This document shows, piece after piece, positions 20,458 to 29,021 of a stretch of 64,000 nucleotides of DNA. How positions within the stretch are numbered: the first letter of the stretch is position 1; every line of letters starts with the position of its first letter. The stretch comes from Acetobacter okinawensis. GTDB lineage: Bacteria; Pseudomonadota; Alphaproteobacteria; Acetobacterales; Acetobacteraceae. The DNA is taken from NCBI RefSeq assembly GCF_002153655.1, contig NZ_JOPJ01000020.1, positions 1 to 64,000 of the forward strand. Reading direction: 5' to 3'. The notes beneath the pieces were generated by a model that searched no databases, was not told where the DNA came from, and worked only from the letters and a program-made list of their open reading frames with translations. The position numbers and the translations under genes were made by a program.

Positions 20458-22155
20458 ATGCAAAATGAGTCCTTTTCTTCCGAGCAGGTTGTGGCAAACG
20501 GTCGCGTGATCCGGGCCGCCCATGGGACGGAAAAAACTGCCAAATCATGGCAGACAGAAGCCGCATTGCGCATGCTCATGAACAACCTGGACCCCGAAGT
20601 GGCCGAAAAACCGGACGAACTGGTGGTCTATGGCGGTATTGGCAAGGCAGCCCGCAACTGGGCCTGCTACGACCGCATTGTAGAATGTATTCGTGGGCTG
20701 GGGGATGAGGAAACACTGGTCGTGCAGTCCGGCAAGCCGGTTGGGGTGTTCCGCACCCATGCCAATGCGCCGCGTGTGCTGATTGCAAACTCCAATCTGG
20801 TGCCCCACTGGGCCAACTGGGACAAGTTTAACGAACTCGATCGGCGTGGCCTGATGATGTATGGCCAGATGACGGCTGGCTCATGGATTTACATCGGTTC
20901 GCAGGGCATTGTGCAGGGGACGTATGAAACCTTTGTCGAGATGGCCCGCCAGTATTACAACGGCAGCCTGAAAGGGCGCTGGATTCTGACAGGTGGCCTT
21001 GGCGGCATGAGCGGCGCGCAGCCTCTGGCGGCGGTTATGGCCGGTGCTTCCATGCTGGCGGTTGAGTGCGAACCCTCACGTATTCGCAAACGTCTGGAAA
21101 CCGGCTACCTTGACCGGCAGGTTGATACGCTGGATGAGGCGCTGAGCATTATCCATGATGCCTGCGCAAAAGGCGAGGCTGTTTCTGTTGGTCTGCTGGG
21201 CAATGCGGCAGAGGTTTTCCCCGAACTGGTGCGCCGTGGTATCCGCCCCGATGCCGTAACGGACCAGACATCCGCCCATGACCCGCTGAATGGCTACCTG
21301 CCTGCTGGGTGGACGCTGGAACAGGCCGCCAAAATGCGGGAGACAAACCCCGCAGCAGTGGAAAAAGCTGCCCGTGCCTCCATGCGTGAGCATGTTGCGG
21401 CCATGGTTGCGTTCCACCGCATGGGTATTCCCACCTTTGATTATGGCAACAACATCCGTCAGATGGCGTTTGAAGACGGTCTGGAAGATGCCTTTGCCTT
21501 CCCCGGTTTTGTGCCGGCCTATATCCGCCCGCTTTTCTGCCGGGGGATTGGTCCGTTCCGCTGGGCTGCTTTGTCCGGCGACCCGGAAGATATTTACAAG
21601 ACCGACCAGAAGGTCAAGGAACTCCTGCCCGACGACAAGCATCTGCACAACTGGCTGGATATGGCGCGTGAGAAAATCCAGTTCCAGGGTCTGCCCTCGC
21701 GCATCTGCTGGGTTGGGTTAGGGGATCGGCACCGTCTGGGACTGGCCTTTAACGAAATGGTTGCCAAGGGTGAACTCAAAGCCCCCATCGTCATCGGTCG
21801 TGACCATCTGGACAGTGGTTCGGTCGCCAGCCCCAACCGCGAAACAGAATCCATGCAGGATGGTTCGGATGCTGTGTCTGACTGGCCGCTGCTCAATGCG
21901 CTGCTCAACACGGCCTCTGGCGCCACGTGGGTTTCCCTCCATCATGGTGGCGGGGTTGGCATGGGTTTCTCGCAGCATTCGGGCATGGTCATTGTTGCGG
22001 ATGGCACACAGGATGCTGCTGCCCGGCTTGAGCGTGTGCTGTGGAATGACCCGGCAACCGGTGTGATGCGTCATGCGGATGCAGGGTACGACATTGCAGT
22101 CAACTGCGCGGTGGAAAAAGGCCTTGATCTGCCTATGATTACCCGCAAAAGCTGA
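20458..22155 (+). CDS. hutU: urocanate hydratase
   Basis: A 565-residue urocanase that converts urocanate to 4-imidazolone-5-propionate using tightly bound NAD+. The sequence closely follows the Pseudomonas enzyme throughout: [45 protein letters not shown], the NAD site [11 protein letters not shown], the active-site Cys in [13 protein letters not shown], and [19 protein letters not shown]. That closeness argues for a true urocanase rather than a thiourocanate hydratase. It lies in a row with the TonB receptor upstream and an MFS carrier downstream. Confidence 0.96.
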   Translation: MQNESFSSEQVVANGRVIRAAHGTEKTAKSWQTEAALRMLMNNLDPEVAEKPDELVVYGGIGKAARNWACYDRIVECIRGLGDEETLVVQSGKPVGVFRTHANAPRVLIANSNLVPHWANWDKFNELDRRGLMMYGQMTAGSWIYIGSQGIVQGTYETFVEMARQYYNGSLKGRWILTGGLGGMSGAQPLAAVMAGASMLAVECEPSRIRKRLETGYLDRQVDTLDEALSIIHDACAKGEAVSVGLLGNAAEVFPELVRRGIRPDAVTDQTSAHDPLNGYLPAGWTLEQAAKMRETNPAAVEKAARASMREHVAAMVAFHRMGIPTFDYGNNIRQMAFEDGLEDAFAFPGFVPAYIRPLFCRGIGPFRWAALSGDPEDIYKTDQKVKELLPDDKHLHNWLDMAREKIQFQGLPSRICWVGLGDRHRLGLAFNEMVAKGELKAPIVIGRDHLDSGSVASPNRETESMQDGSDAVSDWPLLNALLNTASGATWVSLHHGGGVGMGFSQHSGMVIVADGTQDAAARLERVLWNDPATGVMRHADAGYDIAVNCAVEKGLDLPMITRKS

Positions 22156-22270
22156 GACCACGTAAGGAGCATGGGCCAGAGATGTTCTGCGGGCACTCTG
22201 CGCCCATGCTGTATGCCTTGCACGCTCTTCTTCCTCCTTCGTTAATGCATCATCAAAAAAGGCAAGATAT

Positions 22271-23482
22271 ATGGCCAGATCAGAACAAGCGCACTCTGCT
22301 CAGGATCGTTCCGTTCTGGTTCTGGCCATGGGTGCGAGTATCTGCTCGGGCTGCGCGCATCTGGGGTCATCCATCATGCCATTCCAGATTGATGCGTTAA
22401 TGACCGGTTTGCATCAGTCGGCCAGTCTGGCTGGTGTTTTCGGTTTTTTTGAAATTTTCTCCTTCGCGTTGTTCATGCTCCTGCTCTCTCGCGTGTTTCT
22501 TGCGCTGCCGGTCATGTATTCTGCTTTGTCTGGTATGGCTCTGGGCGTGGTTGCCTGCCTTTTGCTGTATATTGGACCGGGGGTGGAGGTTTGGATCTGT
22601 AGTGTGGCCATTCTGCTTGGCCTTTCTGCGGCTTTACTGTGCCGCTCCTACGTGCGGGCCGTCTCCTCGTCTTTGAACCCCGAGCGGATATACGCCATTG
22701 CCAGCGGGGGCGGGCTGGTCATTATTGTGTCTGTTATTGCTCTTGTGCCTGTGAGCACACGGTATTTTGGCCCGTTAGGTGTTTTTCTGGCTGTGGCCTG
22801 CATCATGCTGCTTGCCATGCCATCTGTTATCAGCTTCCGCCATGTGCATGCAGGCAGGCCGCTTACCCGGCAGCAGAAGGGTGGACCGCTGCTAACGGGC
22901 GGTGCCATTGCCCTGCTGTGTGTGTGGGTGGGCTGTTCCCTAGGCTCCAGCATGGCATGGTCTTTTGCTGAGCGTATAGGCCGCAACCTTGGCCTTACTC
23001 CAGACTTTATTGTCTCCCTCTCGACCGTTGGCATTGTTACCAGTGTTCTTGCCAGTCTGGTTGGGGCGGCTCTGGCCCATCGCTGGCGCAGGGAGACGGT
23101 TTTGCTGTTGACCCTGCTGGGAACCGGGGCAGGGTGCCTGCTGACCTGCGTAGCGTGGGATGCCCTGAGCTATGGTGCTGGTGTGGTTCTGTACTGGAAT
23201 TGCGCCATGTTGTCTTACGCATGGTTGCTGGGGAGTGCGGCAACGCTGGATGGCAGTGGCCGTGTTGGCACGTTTTGTGGTGGCATGGACCGCATGGGCT
23301 ATGCGCTGGGCGCGCCACTTGGCGGGCTTTTGGTTGACCATACCTCTTTTACCATACTCGGGATTTGTGGATTCCTGATGTGTGTTGCCCCGTTACCTTT
23401 TGCATTGCCGGTTCTTTTTAGGGCATTGCACAAATCCACTGTGGCCCCCACAGAGCATGAAGCGCATCTGGAAATGGTATAA
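22271..23482 (+). CDS. MFS transporter in the hut region
   Basis: A 403-residue protein with about 12 hydrophobic segments, from residue 14 (VLVLAMGASICSG) to about 385. The layout fits the major facilitator superfamily: a first half with GLSAALLCRSYVRAV, a central polar loop (HVHAGRPLTRQQKGG), and a second half with SLGSSMAWSFAERIG. It follows hutU by 115 bases on the same strand and likely moves the pathway substrate, or a by-product, across the inner membrane. Common hut transporters (hutT, hutXWV) are different families, so the substrate is open. Confidence 0.75.
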   Translation: MARSEQAHSAQDRSVLVLAMGASICSGCAHLGSSIMPFQIDALMTGLHQSASLAGVFGFFEIFSFALFMLLLSRVFLALPVMYSALSGMALGVVACLLLYIGPGVEVWICSVAILLGLSAALLCRSYVRAVSSSLNPERIYAIASGGGLVIIVSVIALVPVSTRYFGPLGVFLAVACIMLLAMPSVISFRHVHAGRPLTRQQKGGPLLTGGAIALLCVWVGCSLGSSMAWSFAERIGRNLGLTPDFIVSLSTVGIVTSVLASLVGAALAHRWRRETVLLLTLLGTGAGCLLTCVAWDALSYGAGVVLYWNCAMLSYAWLLGSAATLDGSGRVGTFCGGMDRMGYALGAPLGGLLVDHTSFTILGICGFLMCVAPLPFALPVLFRALHKSTVAPTEHEAHLEMV

Positions 23483-23504
23483 CCCTGCTAAAGCACTAGG
23501 GTAG

Positions 23505-23541
23505 CCAACAAAAAAGGCGGCTGTGACAGCCGCCTTACTGC
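23505..23541 (-). terminator. intrinsic terminator downstream of the histidase-like gene
   Basis: A perfect 10-bp stem, AAGGCGGCTG/CAGCCGCCTT (23514-23523 and 23527-23536), with a 3-base loop. On the minus strand it is followed by TTTTTTG, giving an intrinsic terminator for the gene ending at 23571. On the plus strand it may also slow the MFS transcript. Confidence 0.8.
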
Positions 23542-23570
23542 ATGGTGCCAGAGGTTGGCGTACCCTTGTC

Positions 23571-25070
23571 TCAGGGCTGGGTAGTTCCAAGCCACTGGGT
23601 CATGGTTGCAATATCATCCGCCAAAGGGTGGTCTTCCTGATAATGGGGCACTTTGGCGCGGACCTGTGTGTAAAGCTCCTGTGTTTTTGGGGCCAGATCA
23701 GGGTAAAGCCCGGCAAGGTCTATGGCCTGGCATAGTGCCAGCAGTTCAATGGCAAGGATGGTGCGGGTATTGTCCACAACGTTCTGGGCTTTAAGGGCCG
23801 CAGGTGTGGCGTGGACCAGAATATCCTCCTGCAACCCGGAGGTAATCCCCCCGTCCAGACTGGCGGGTGCCGCCAGACGCCGGTTCTGCCCAACCAGAGC
23901 GCAGGCTGTGTACTGCGCGATCATAAACCCACTGCCTGTGCCGCTATCGCTCGGCAAAAAGGCGGGGAAGGGGCTGACAAGCGGGTTGACCATCCGGTCC
24001 AGCCGCCGCTCCGCTATGGCGCCGAGCGATGCTGCTGCCAGTGCGGTTTCATCCATAATCCGGGCCAGACTGGCCCCAACCGCATGCGCTTGAGAAAAAG
24101 CCTGTGGCTGGTTGTCAATGTTAATAATTGCGGGGTTATCAGACAGGCTGCTGAGTTCCTGCGCCAGTGTGCGCTCAATGCCCTCAAGCGCGTCATGCAC
24201 GCTACCATGAATATGGGGGACGGCGCGCAGGCTCAGGGCGTCCTGTGTTCTGCCGCCCTGCCGTGCGGCAAGGTGTGCGGAACCCTGTGTCAGTGCGCGT
24301 AGTCTGGCGGCAACATGCTGCCCGCCGGGCATGGTGCGCAAGGTCGCGGAGCACGGGTCAAACGCCCGGCTTTGGCCGCCCATAATATCAAATGTTGCAG
24401 CGGCAATCCGGTCGGCCCAATGCAGGGTTGTGCTCAGGCTGTGTGCACTCAGGCACCCAAGCCCGGTTGCACAGGCCAGCCCATTGACCAGTGCGAGCCC
24501 TTCCTTGGCTTCTGGCTGCAAGGGGGTAAAGCCCAGTTTTTGCAGGACAAGGGCTGCGGGTTCCAGCCCTGTGGGTGTTTGCAGTGTGCCGTGGCCGATG
24601 AGCGCCAGCGCAATATGCGCCATATGGACCAGATAACCCACCGAGCCTTCGCTGGGAATAATGGGCAGGCTGTTGCTGTTGAGCAGGGCGAGCAGCCTGT
24701 CAGGAATATCTTCCCGAACACCAGTATAACCCAGTGCATAGGAATTGATGGCACAGGCCATAATTGCACGTGTCTGTGCAGCGTCCAGCGGGCGGCCAAC
24801 GCCCACGGCGTGGCTGAACAGAATTTTTTTGGACAGTTCAGCCTGCTGTGCGGCGGATATTCTCTGCTCGGATAACCCCCCTACGCCTGTATTCAGGCCA
24901 TAAATGGGGGTGTCACCTTCAATGAGCTGGCGCAGGCTGGTGTTGGCCTGGCGGATGCGTAGGCGCGCCGCGCTGGACAGGTCCAGCTTTACGGTATTTT
25001 GCGCAATATCCCAGACCTGCTGGGGGGTAAGGGGGGCATCCAGTAACAGGGTTTGTCGCGTATCGGGCAT
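23571..25070 (-). CDS. histidine ammonia-lyase-like protein lacking the MIO triad
   Basis: About 499 residues from the ATG at 25070; a GTG at 25091 is less likely. HAL/PAL fold signatures are present: YGLNTGVGGLSEQRI (with the active-site Tyr near 57), SHAVGVG, TQDALSLRAVPHIHG, LSDNPAI, ERRLDRM, SGFMIAQYTACAL and QEDI. The MIO region is changed: residues 139-148 read PSEGSVGYLV, whereas active histidases read SVG-ASG-DL. The Ala-Ser-Gly triplet that cyclises into MIO is absent, so normal histidine deamination is not expected. The gene follows hutC with a HutC-like operator between them and holds the place hutH normally has. It may be an MIO-independent lyase, such as the ergothionase type, or an inactive paralogue. 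Confidence 0.85.
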   Translation of the reverse strand: MPDTRQTLLLDAPLTPQQVWDIAQNTVKLDLSSAARLRIRQANTSLRQLIEGDTPIYGLNTGVGGLSEQRISAAQQAELSKKILFSHAVGVGRPLDAAQTRAIMACAINSYALGYTGVREDIPDRLLALLNSNSLPIIPSEGSVGYLVHMAHIALALIGHGTLQTPTGLEPAALVLQKLGFTPLQPEAKEGLALVNGLACATGLGCLSAHSLSTTLHWADRIAAATFDIMGGQSRAFDPCSATLRTMPGGQHVAARLRALTQGSAHLAARQGGRTQDALSLRAVPHIHGSVHDALEGIERTLAQELSSLSDNPAIINIDNQPQAFSQAHAVGASLARIMDETALAAASLGAIAERRLDRMVNPLVSPFPAFLPSDSGTGSGFMIAQYTACALVGQNRRLAAPASLDGGITSGLQEDILVHATPAALKAQNVVDNTRTILAIELLALCQAIDLAGLYPDLAPKTQELYTQVRAKVPHYQEDHPLADDIATMTQWLGTTQP

Positions 25071-25093
25071 GGGTCGGATTACTACCTGCACTA

Positions 25094-25105
25094 TTGTATG
25101 TACAA
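25094..25105. promoter_or_regulatory. HutC-like operator upstream of the histidase-like gene
   Basis: Reads TTGTATGTACAA with AG following, matching the Pseudomonas HutC operator core exactly. It lies 24 bases upstream of the ATG at 25070, in the gap after hutC, and would control the histidase-like gene from its own promoter. Confidence 0.7.
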
Positions 25106-25161
25106 GTATGTTTCATGCTATTTTCCATGCTGTCAATCAGACAATACGGAGCCTGCCCCGA

Positions 25162-25887
25162 TCAGGGTTTGTAATGCCCACCAAAGCTGTAACGGTTGCC
25201 GGGGTAGGTAAAAATCCCTTTCATCACGACATGATTGTCCACCCATGTGCGCCGGACAAGTTGCAGGCAGGCATCATGCTGGCCAATCTGCAAATCCTTG
25301 GACATGCTGGGGGAGGGGGAGACAGCAAACACCACGTGTTCAATTTCCTCCGGGCCCGCAATGCCAAACAGGTAGCGGTGGGGAATGGTCGTGGTAAAAT
25401 CCTGCTCCAGATAATCCGGCGCAAAGGAGGGCAGAACAAAGCGTTCTTCTAGCTGGAGTGGGGTGTCGTCTTCGTAATGCACAATCAGGGAGCGAAAAAG
25501 CCGCGCCCCCGGCCGCAGGTCAAAGGCAATGGCCAGATCACTGTTGGCCCGGATCATTTCCAGCGCCAGAACCTGAGCGCGGTAGTTGTTGCCGCTGGCA
25601 ACAATGTCATCAACAATATCGCGGATTTCCAGCAGTTCTACCCGTTTGGCGGGTTTGGCCACAAAGGTGCCAACCCCTTGTGCGCGTGTCACAATACCGT
25701 CTGCCGTCAACTCACGCAGGGCGCGGTGCACCGTCATGCGTGAAATGCCAAGTTGTTCAACAAGTTCGTTCTCGGAAGGAAGGCGGTAGCCAACATTCCA
25801 TTCCCCCTTGTTAATACGGTCGGTAATAAAGGTTTTGACCTGTACATAACGAGAGGCAGAACGGTTTTTTTTCAGAGTCTGTGACAC
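25162..25887 (-). CDS. hutC: histidine utilisation repressor, GntR family
   Basis: The frame is open upstream to 26412 without content. A GTG at 25887, preceded by GGAA, gives 241 residues starting (M)SQTLKKNRSASRYVQ, the usual HutC length. Residues 12-75 form the GntR winged helix (RLPSENELVEQLGISRMTVHRALREL), and the remainder is a UTRA ligand domain. In Pseudomonas, HutC represses hut genes and is released by urocanate. Four HutC-like palindromes occur within this 18-kb region. It is divergent from hutD, with a half-site (ATTGTATAAG) near 26052. Confidence 0.9.
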   Translation of the reverse strand: MSQTLKKNRSASRYVQVKTFITDRINKGEWNVGYRLPSENELVEQLGISRMTVHRALRELTADGIVTRAQGVGTFVAKPAKRVELLEIRDIVDDIVASGNNYRAQVLALEMIRANSDLAIAFDLRPGARLFRSLIVHYEDDTPLQLEERFVLPSFAPDYLEQDFTTTIPHRYLFGIAGPEEIEHVVFAVSPSPSMSKDLQIGQHDACLQLVRRTWVDNHVVMKGIFTYPGNRYSFGGHYKP

Positions 25888-26064
25888 GGTTGTTCCATGA
25901 AATCGTTGCCTGATTGCGCACACCTTAGCATTGGTGGCGCAAAAAGCGAGCATAGGAAAACTGTGGGAGTGGGGGATGTTGTATTGACCGCCTGTTATAC
26001 GCCCCAGCCATATTGACATTGCCAGCCCGGAAAAACCAATAAAGACAGTTTGATTGTATAAGGT

Positions 26065-26640
26065 ATGGCGCGCATGTCTCAGACTGTTTTTTTTGAGGAG
26101 TGTCACTGGGAGCCTTGGAAAAACGGGCAGGGGCTGACCCGTGTGCTGGGGGGAGATGCCACATGGCGGCTCAGTCTGGCAGAAATCCGGACGTCCTCCA
26201 GCTTCTCCATTTTTGAGGGGCTGACGCGCGAAATTGGTCTGATGTGTGGCCATGGCCTTTCTCTTCAGCCACAGGATCAGGCGCTTGCCCCCATGGTGCT
26301 GGATAGGGCCGGTGTGTGTTTTGCTTTTTCTGGCAATCTTGCGCTGACTGGCATGCTGCATGATGGCCCGGTGCAGGTGCTGAACCTGATGTACGGTGCC
26401 GGGCAGCGCCATCTATTGCGTCCGATAACACAGGCATGCAGGGTGGACGGTCTGCTCGCCCTTGTGCCTGTGCGGGGGGGCTGGCGTATTGGTGCCATGC
26501 CGCCGGAGGAGGAGGTGCGCGTTGCAGCGGGAACCTCCTTTTTACGCTCTTCCACCCCGCAGACGCTGGATTTGGTGCCGGACGAGGGGGAGGCCCCGTT
26601 GGCCTATGGCGTGTTCGCTGTAACGGATGGGGCAGGTTGA
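26065..26640 (+). CDS. hutD: HutD family protein
   Basis: A 191-residue cupin-fold protein of the HutD/Ves family, with WKNGQGLTRVL and RLSLAEIRTSSSFSIFEG near the N-terminus and VQVLNLMYGAG in the middle. In Pseudomonas hutD is part of hut loci and is proposed to limit the upper level of hut expression, possibly by binding formylglutamate. The ATG at 26065 has AAGG only one base away; the ATG at 26074 has better spacing and would give 188 residues. It is divergent from hutC and convergent with hutG. Confidence 0.88.
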   Translation: MARMSQTVFFEECHWEPWKNGQGLTRVLGGDATWRLSLAEIRTSSSFSIFEGLTREIGLMCGHGLSLQPQDQALAPMVLDRAGVCFAFSGNLALTGMLHDGPVQVLNLMYGAGQRHLLRPITQACRVDGLLALVPVRGGWRIGAMPPEEEVRVAAGTSFLRSSTPQTLDLVPDEGEAPLAYGVFAVTDGAG

Positions 26641-26655
26641 AGGCTTAGGGGCAAA

Positions 26656-26694
26656 TGCCCCGGTGGCGCGGTTTGGCAAAGTGCCGCCGGGGTG
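26656..26694. terminator. hairpin between convergent hutD and hutG
   Basis: An inverted repeat CCCCGGTGGCGC / GTGCCGCCGGGG (about 26660-26692, two G-U type mismatches) lies in the 66-base gap between the two stop codons. No T-run follows, so termination is only suggested by position. Confidence 0.45.
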
Positions 26695-26706
26695 TGTTGT
26701 GCGTTT

Positions 26707-27507
26707 TTACCTGTCAGGCCGGTAGGCAATGGCAAGTTTGAGCAGGCCTTCTATCAACTGGCCAAGCTGGGCTGCGGCGGGCAGGCTTATGGGCCATGGC
26801 GCATCCTCGCTGGCAAGGTAGGCGGACTGGGCCAGTTCAAGCTGCACGGCATGGATGCCGTTCTGTGGCTGCCCGTAATGGCGGGTTGTATATCCACCCT
26901 TGAAGCGACCATTGAGCACATGCGTGTCGCTGCTGTGTTGCGCTGCGTGCTGCACAAGCTGCTCCGCCAGAGTGGCTGCACAGCTTGCGCCGCTGTTTGT
27001 GCCAAAGTTAAGGGTGGGGAGTGTGCCTTCAAACAGGTGGGGAATGTGCGAGCGGATGGAATGGGCATCCCACAGGATGGCCCAGCCCCATTTGGCCCGT
27101 AGTCGCTCCAGTTCCGCTGTTATGGCGTTGTGGTAGGGGTGCCAGTACGAGCTGATACGCTCCTGTATTTCGGCCTCGTCCGGCTCCTGCCCGGCCAGAT
27201 ACAGGGGCGCACCATCAAAGGCATGTGTGGGTACAACACCCGTGCTGGGGCGGCCGGGATAGAGCACGGCATTGTCTGCCCCCCTGTTCAGGTCCGTGAC
27301 ATAGCGTGAATAGCGTGCCCGCAGGGTGCTGGCACCCAGTGCGTGCGCGCAGGCGTAAAGGTGGTCCACGTACCAGTCCGTGTCCGGCAGTGTGCGGGCA
27401 TGGGGTGTCAGGCGCGCCTCCATGCCGGGAGGGAGCAGGGTGCCGGAGTGGGGGATAGTGACCAGAAGAGGCAACTGACCGGGAGAATACGTAAAAATAT
27501 CGCTCAT
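26707..27507 (-). CDS. hutG: N-formylglutamate deformylase
   Basis: A 266-residue FGase. It hydrolyses N-formyl-L-glutamate to glutamate and formate, the last step of the five-enzyme hut route. Conserved parts are LVTIPHSGTLLPP with a metal-binding His, DTDWYVDHLY, RYSRYVTDLNRGADNA and the metal motif WDAHSIRSHIP. It lies 20 bases downstream of hutF on the same strand and is probably co-transcribed with it. Confidence 0.93.
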   Translation of the reverse strand: MSDIFTYSPGQLPLLVTIPHSGTLLPPGMEARLTPHARTLPDTDWYVDHLYACAHALGASTLRARYSRYVTDLNRGADNAVLYPGRPSTGVVPTHAFDGAPLYLAGQEPDEAEIQERISSYWHPYHNAITAELERLRAKWGWAILWDAHSIRSHIPHLFEGTLPTLNFGTNSGASCAATLAEQLVQHAAQHSSDTHVLNGRFKGGYTTRHYGQPQNGIHAVQLELAQSAYLASEDAPWPISLPAAAQLGQLIEGLLKLAIAYRPDR

Positions 27508-27527
27508 GCTTTTGGGCCTGCTTGGAG

Positions 27528-28898
27528 TTAATTGGACAGGAGCGGACGCACCGCCTGACGGAACGCCTGACGCAGGGCGGCGGCGTTGTGGTGTTGTCTG
27601 TCACGCACGCGCCATTGCCCGGCACTCATCACATGCAGCACGGGCGGCGCTGTCTGCGAGAAAATGGCAGCGTCCAGCACATCATCCCCCATCAGGTCGG
27701 GGAGGAGAAACGCCTCTGTATCCAGCACGCACAGGTCTGCGCGGGCTCCGGCTTGCAGGCCCCACTCAGGCAGGCCACAGGCCTGTGCGCCGCCTTTCAG
27801 GCTCTCGCGGTAGAGCCAGCCGCCGGTAGAGCCAAGATGCCCCGATGGCAGGCCGACGCAGCGCTTCTGGTGGTGCAGGCGCTGGCTGTATTCCAAAATC
27901 CGCAATTCCTCCCATGGGCTGAGAAGAATATTGCTGTCGCTCCCCAACCCGAAGCGGCCGTTGTGGCTGACGTAGTCTGCCAGAGGGAAAATACCATCAC
28001 CCAGATTGGCTTCCGTAATCGGGCAGAGGCCCGCTATGGCCCCACTTTTTGCCAGAGCCTGTGCTTCGGCCTCAGTCAGGTGGGTGGCATGCACAAGGCA
28101 CCAGCGTGCATCGACCGGGGTGTGGGTAAGCAGATGCTCTACCGGGCGCTGGCCGGTTGCCGCTATGCAGTCCCGCACTTCCTGCATCTGTTCGGCAATA
28201 TGGATGTGGACGGGCGTATGCGGGCCCGCAATGCGCAGCATGTCGGCGACCGTATCGAGTGCTACAGCGCGGAGTGAATGCAGGCCAACACCCACCCTGA
28301 CCAGTTTGGAATCCTGTGTGGCTGTCTGTGTGGCGGTTACAATATCAGCTATGAGTTCTGGCGTGCTGGCAAAGCGTTTTTGGGCGTCTTGTAGTGGTTT
28401 TTTGCCAAAGCCCGCATAGGTGTAAAGTGTGGGCAGCAGGGTCAGGCCCATGCCTGCTTCTTCCGCCGCATTGGCCAGACAGAGGGAGAGTGTGGCCTTC
28501 TGGGCATAGGCCGCACCGTCATGCGCGTTGTGCAGGTAATGGAATTCAGCAACCTGCGTGTACCCTGCACACAGCATTTCTGCGTACAGGTAAGCGGAGA
28601 TGGCGTGCATCTGCTCGGGCGTTATGCGGTGCGCGAGCTGATACATGAGCTTGCGCCATGTCCAGAATGTATCATCCGGGTTGGCGCGTTTTTCCCCCAG
28701 ACCGGACATGGCGCGCTGGAAGGCGTGCGAGTGCAGGTTGGGCATGGGCGGCACAACACAGGCCACCTGCTCCACGCCCGCGGGGGCTGCGCTGTCGGGC
28801 GTAACCTTTGCAAAGGTGCCGTCCTTGGCAAGAGTTATTGTAACATTCTGGTGCCATCCATCGGGGAGGAGGGCCTGTCGTGCAAAAAGATCGGACAT
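27528..28898 (-). CDS. hutF: formimidoylglutamate deiminase
   Basis: About 456 residues from the ATG at 28898; a TTG at 28922 is less likely. It converts N-formimino-L-glutamate to N-formylglutamate and ammonia, which defines the five-step branch of histidine breakdown. It is an amidohydrolase-fold metalloenzyme: [13 protein letters not shown] holds the HxH zinc ligands, HIHIAEQ and LVHATHLT the next His residues, and [16 protein letters not shown] the catalytic Asp. It is divergent from hutI with a HutC-like operator between, and leads into hutG. Confidence 0.94.
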   Translation of the reverse strand: MSDLFARQALLPDGWHQNVTITLAKDGTFAKVTPDSAAPAGVEQVACVVPPMPNLHSHAFQRAMSGLGEKRANPDDTFWTWRKLMYQLAHRITPEQMHAISAYLYAEMLCAGYTQVAEFHYLHNAHDGAAYAQKATLSLCLANAAEEAGMGLTLLPTLYTYAGFGKKPLQDAQKRFASTPELIADIVTATQTATQDSKLVRVGVGLHSLRAVALDTVADMLRIAGPHTPVHIHIAEQMQEVRDCIAATGQRPVEHLLTHTPVDARWCLVHATHLTEAEAQALAKSGAIAGLCPITEANLGDGIFPLADYVSHNGRFGLGSDSNILLSPWEELRILEYSQRLHHQKRCVGLPSGHLGSTGGWLYRESLKGGAQACGLPEWGLQAGARADLCVLDTEAFLLPDLMGDDVLDAAIFSQTAPPVLHVMSAGQWRVRDRQHHNAAALRQAFRQAVRPLLSN

Positions 28899-28971
28899 CT
28901 GAAGTTCTGCGAGCTCGAGCAAGGGTTCACCACAACGGGTCTGTTTCGAAACTATAACGGAATTGACATAG

Positions 28972-28983
28972 TTGTATATACAT
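28972..28983. promoter_or_regulatory. HutC-like operator between hutF and hutI
   Basis: Reads TTGTATATACAT, 11 of 12 bases of the symmetric TTGTATATACAA form. It sits in the 123-base gap between the divergent hutF and hutI starts and could repress both. Confidence 0.65.
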
Positions 28984-29021
28984 ATATTGCTAGGTCAGTC
29001 GAAGAACAAAAGGAACAGGCT

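Noticed and set aside
20458-25070. Ergothioneine breakdown (ergothionase plus thiourocanate hydratase) as the role of the hut unit
   Set aside because: The MIO-less lyase would fit, but the hydratase is close to normal urocanases over its whole length, so thiourocanate is not the favoured intermediate; kept only as an alternative.
23571-25070. Frameshift or assembly error as the cause of the missing Ala-Ser-Gly
   Set aside because: The reading frame is intact on both sides, flanking residues stay aligned, and the second lyase-like protein at 33312-34886 has the same change.
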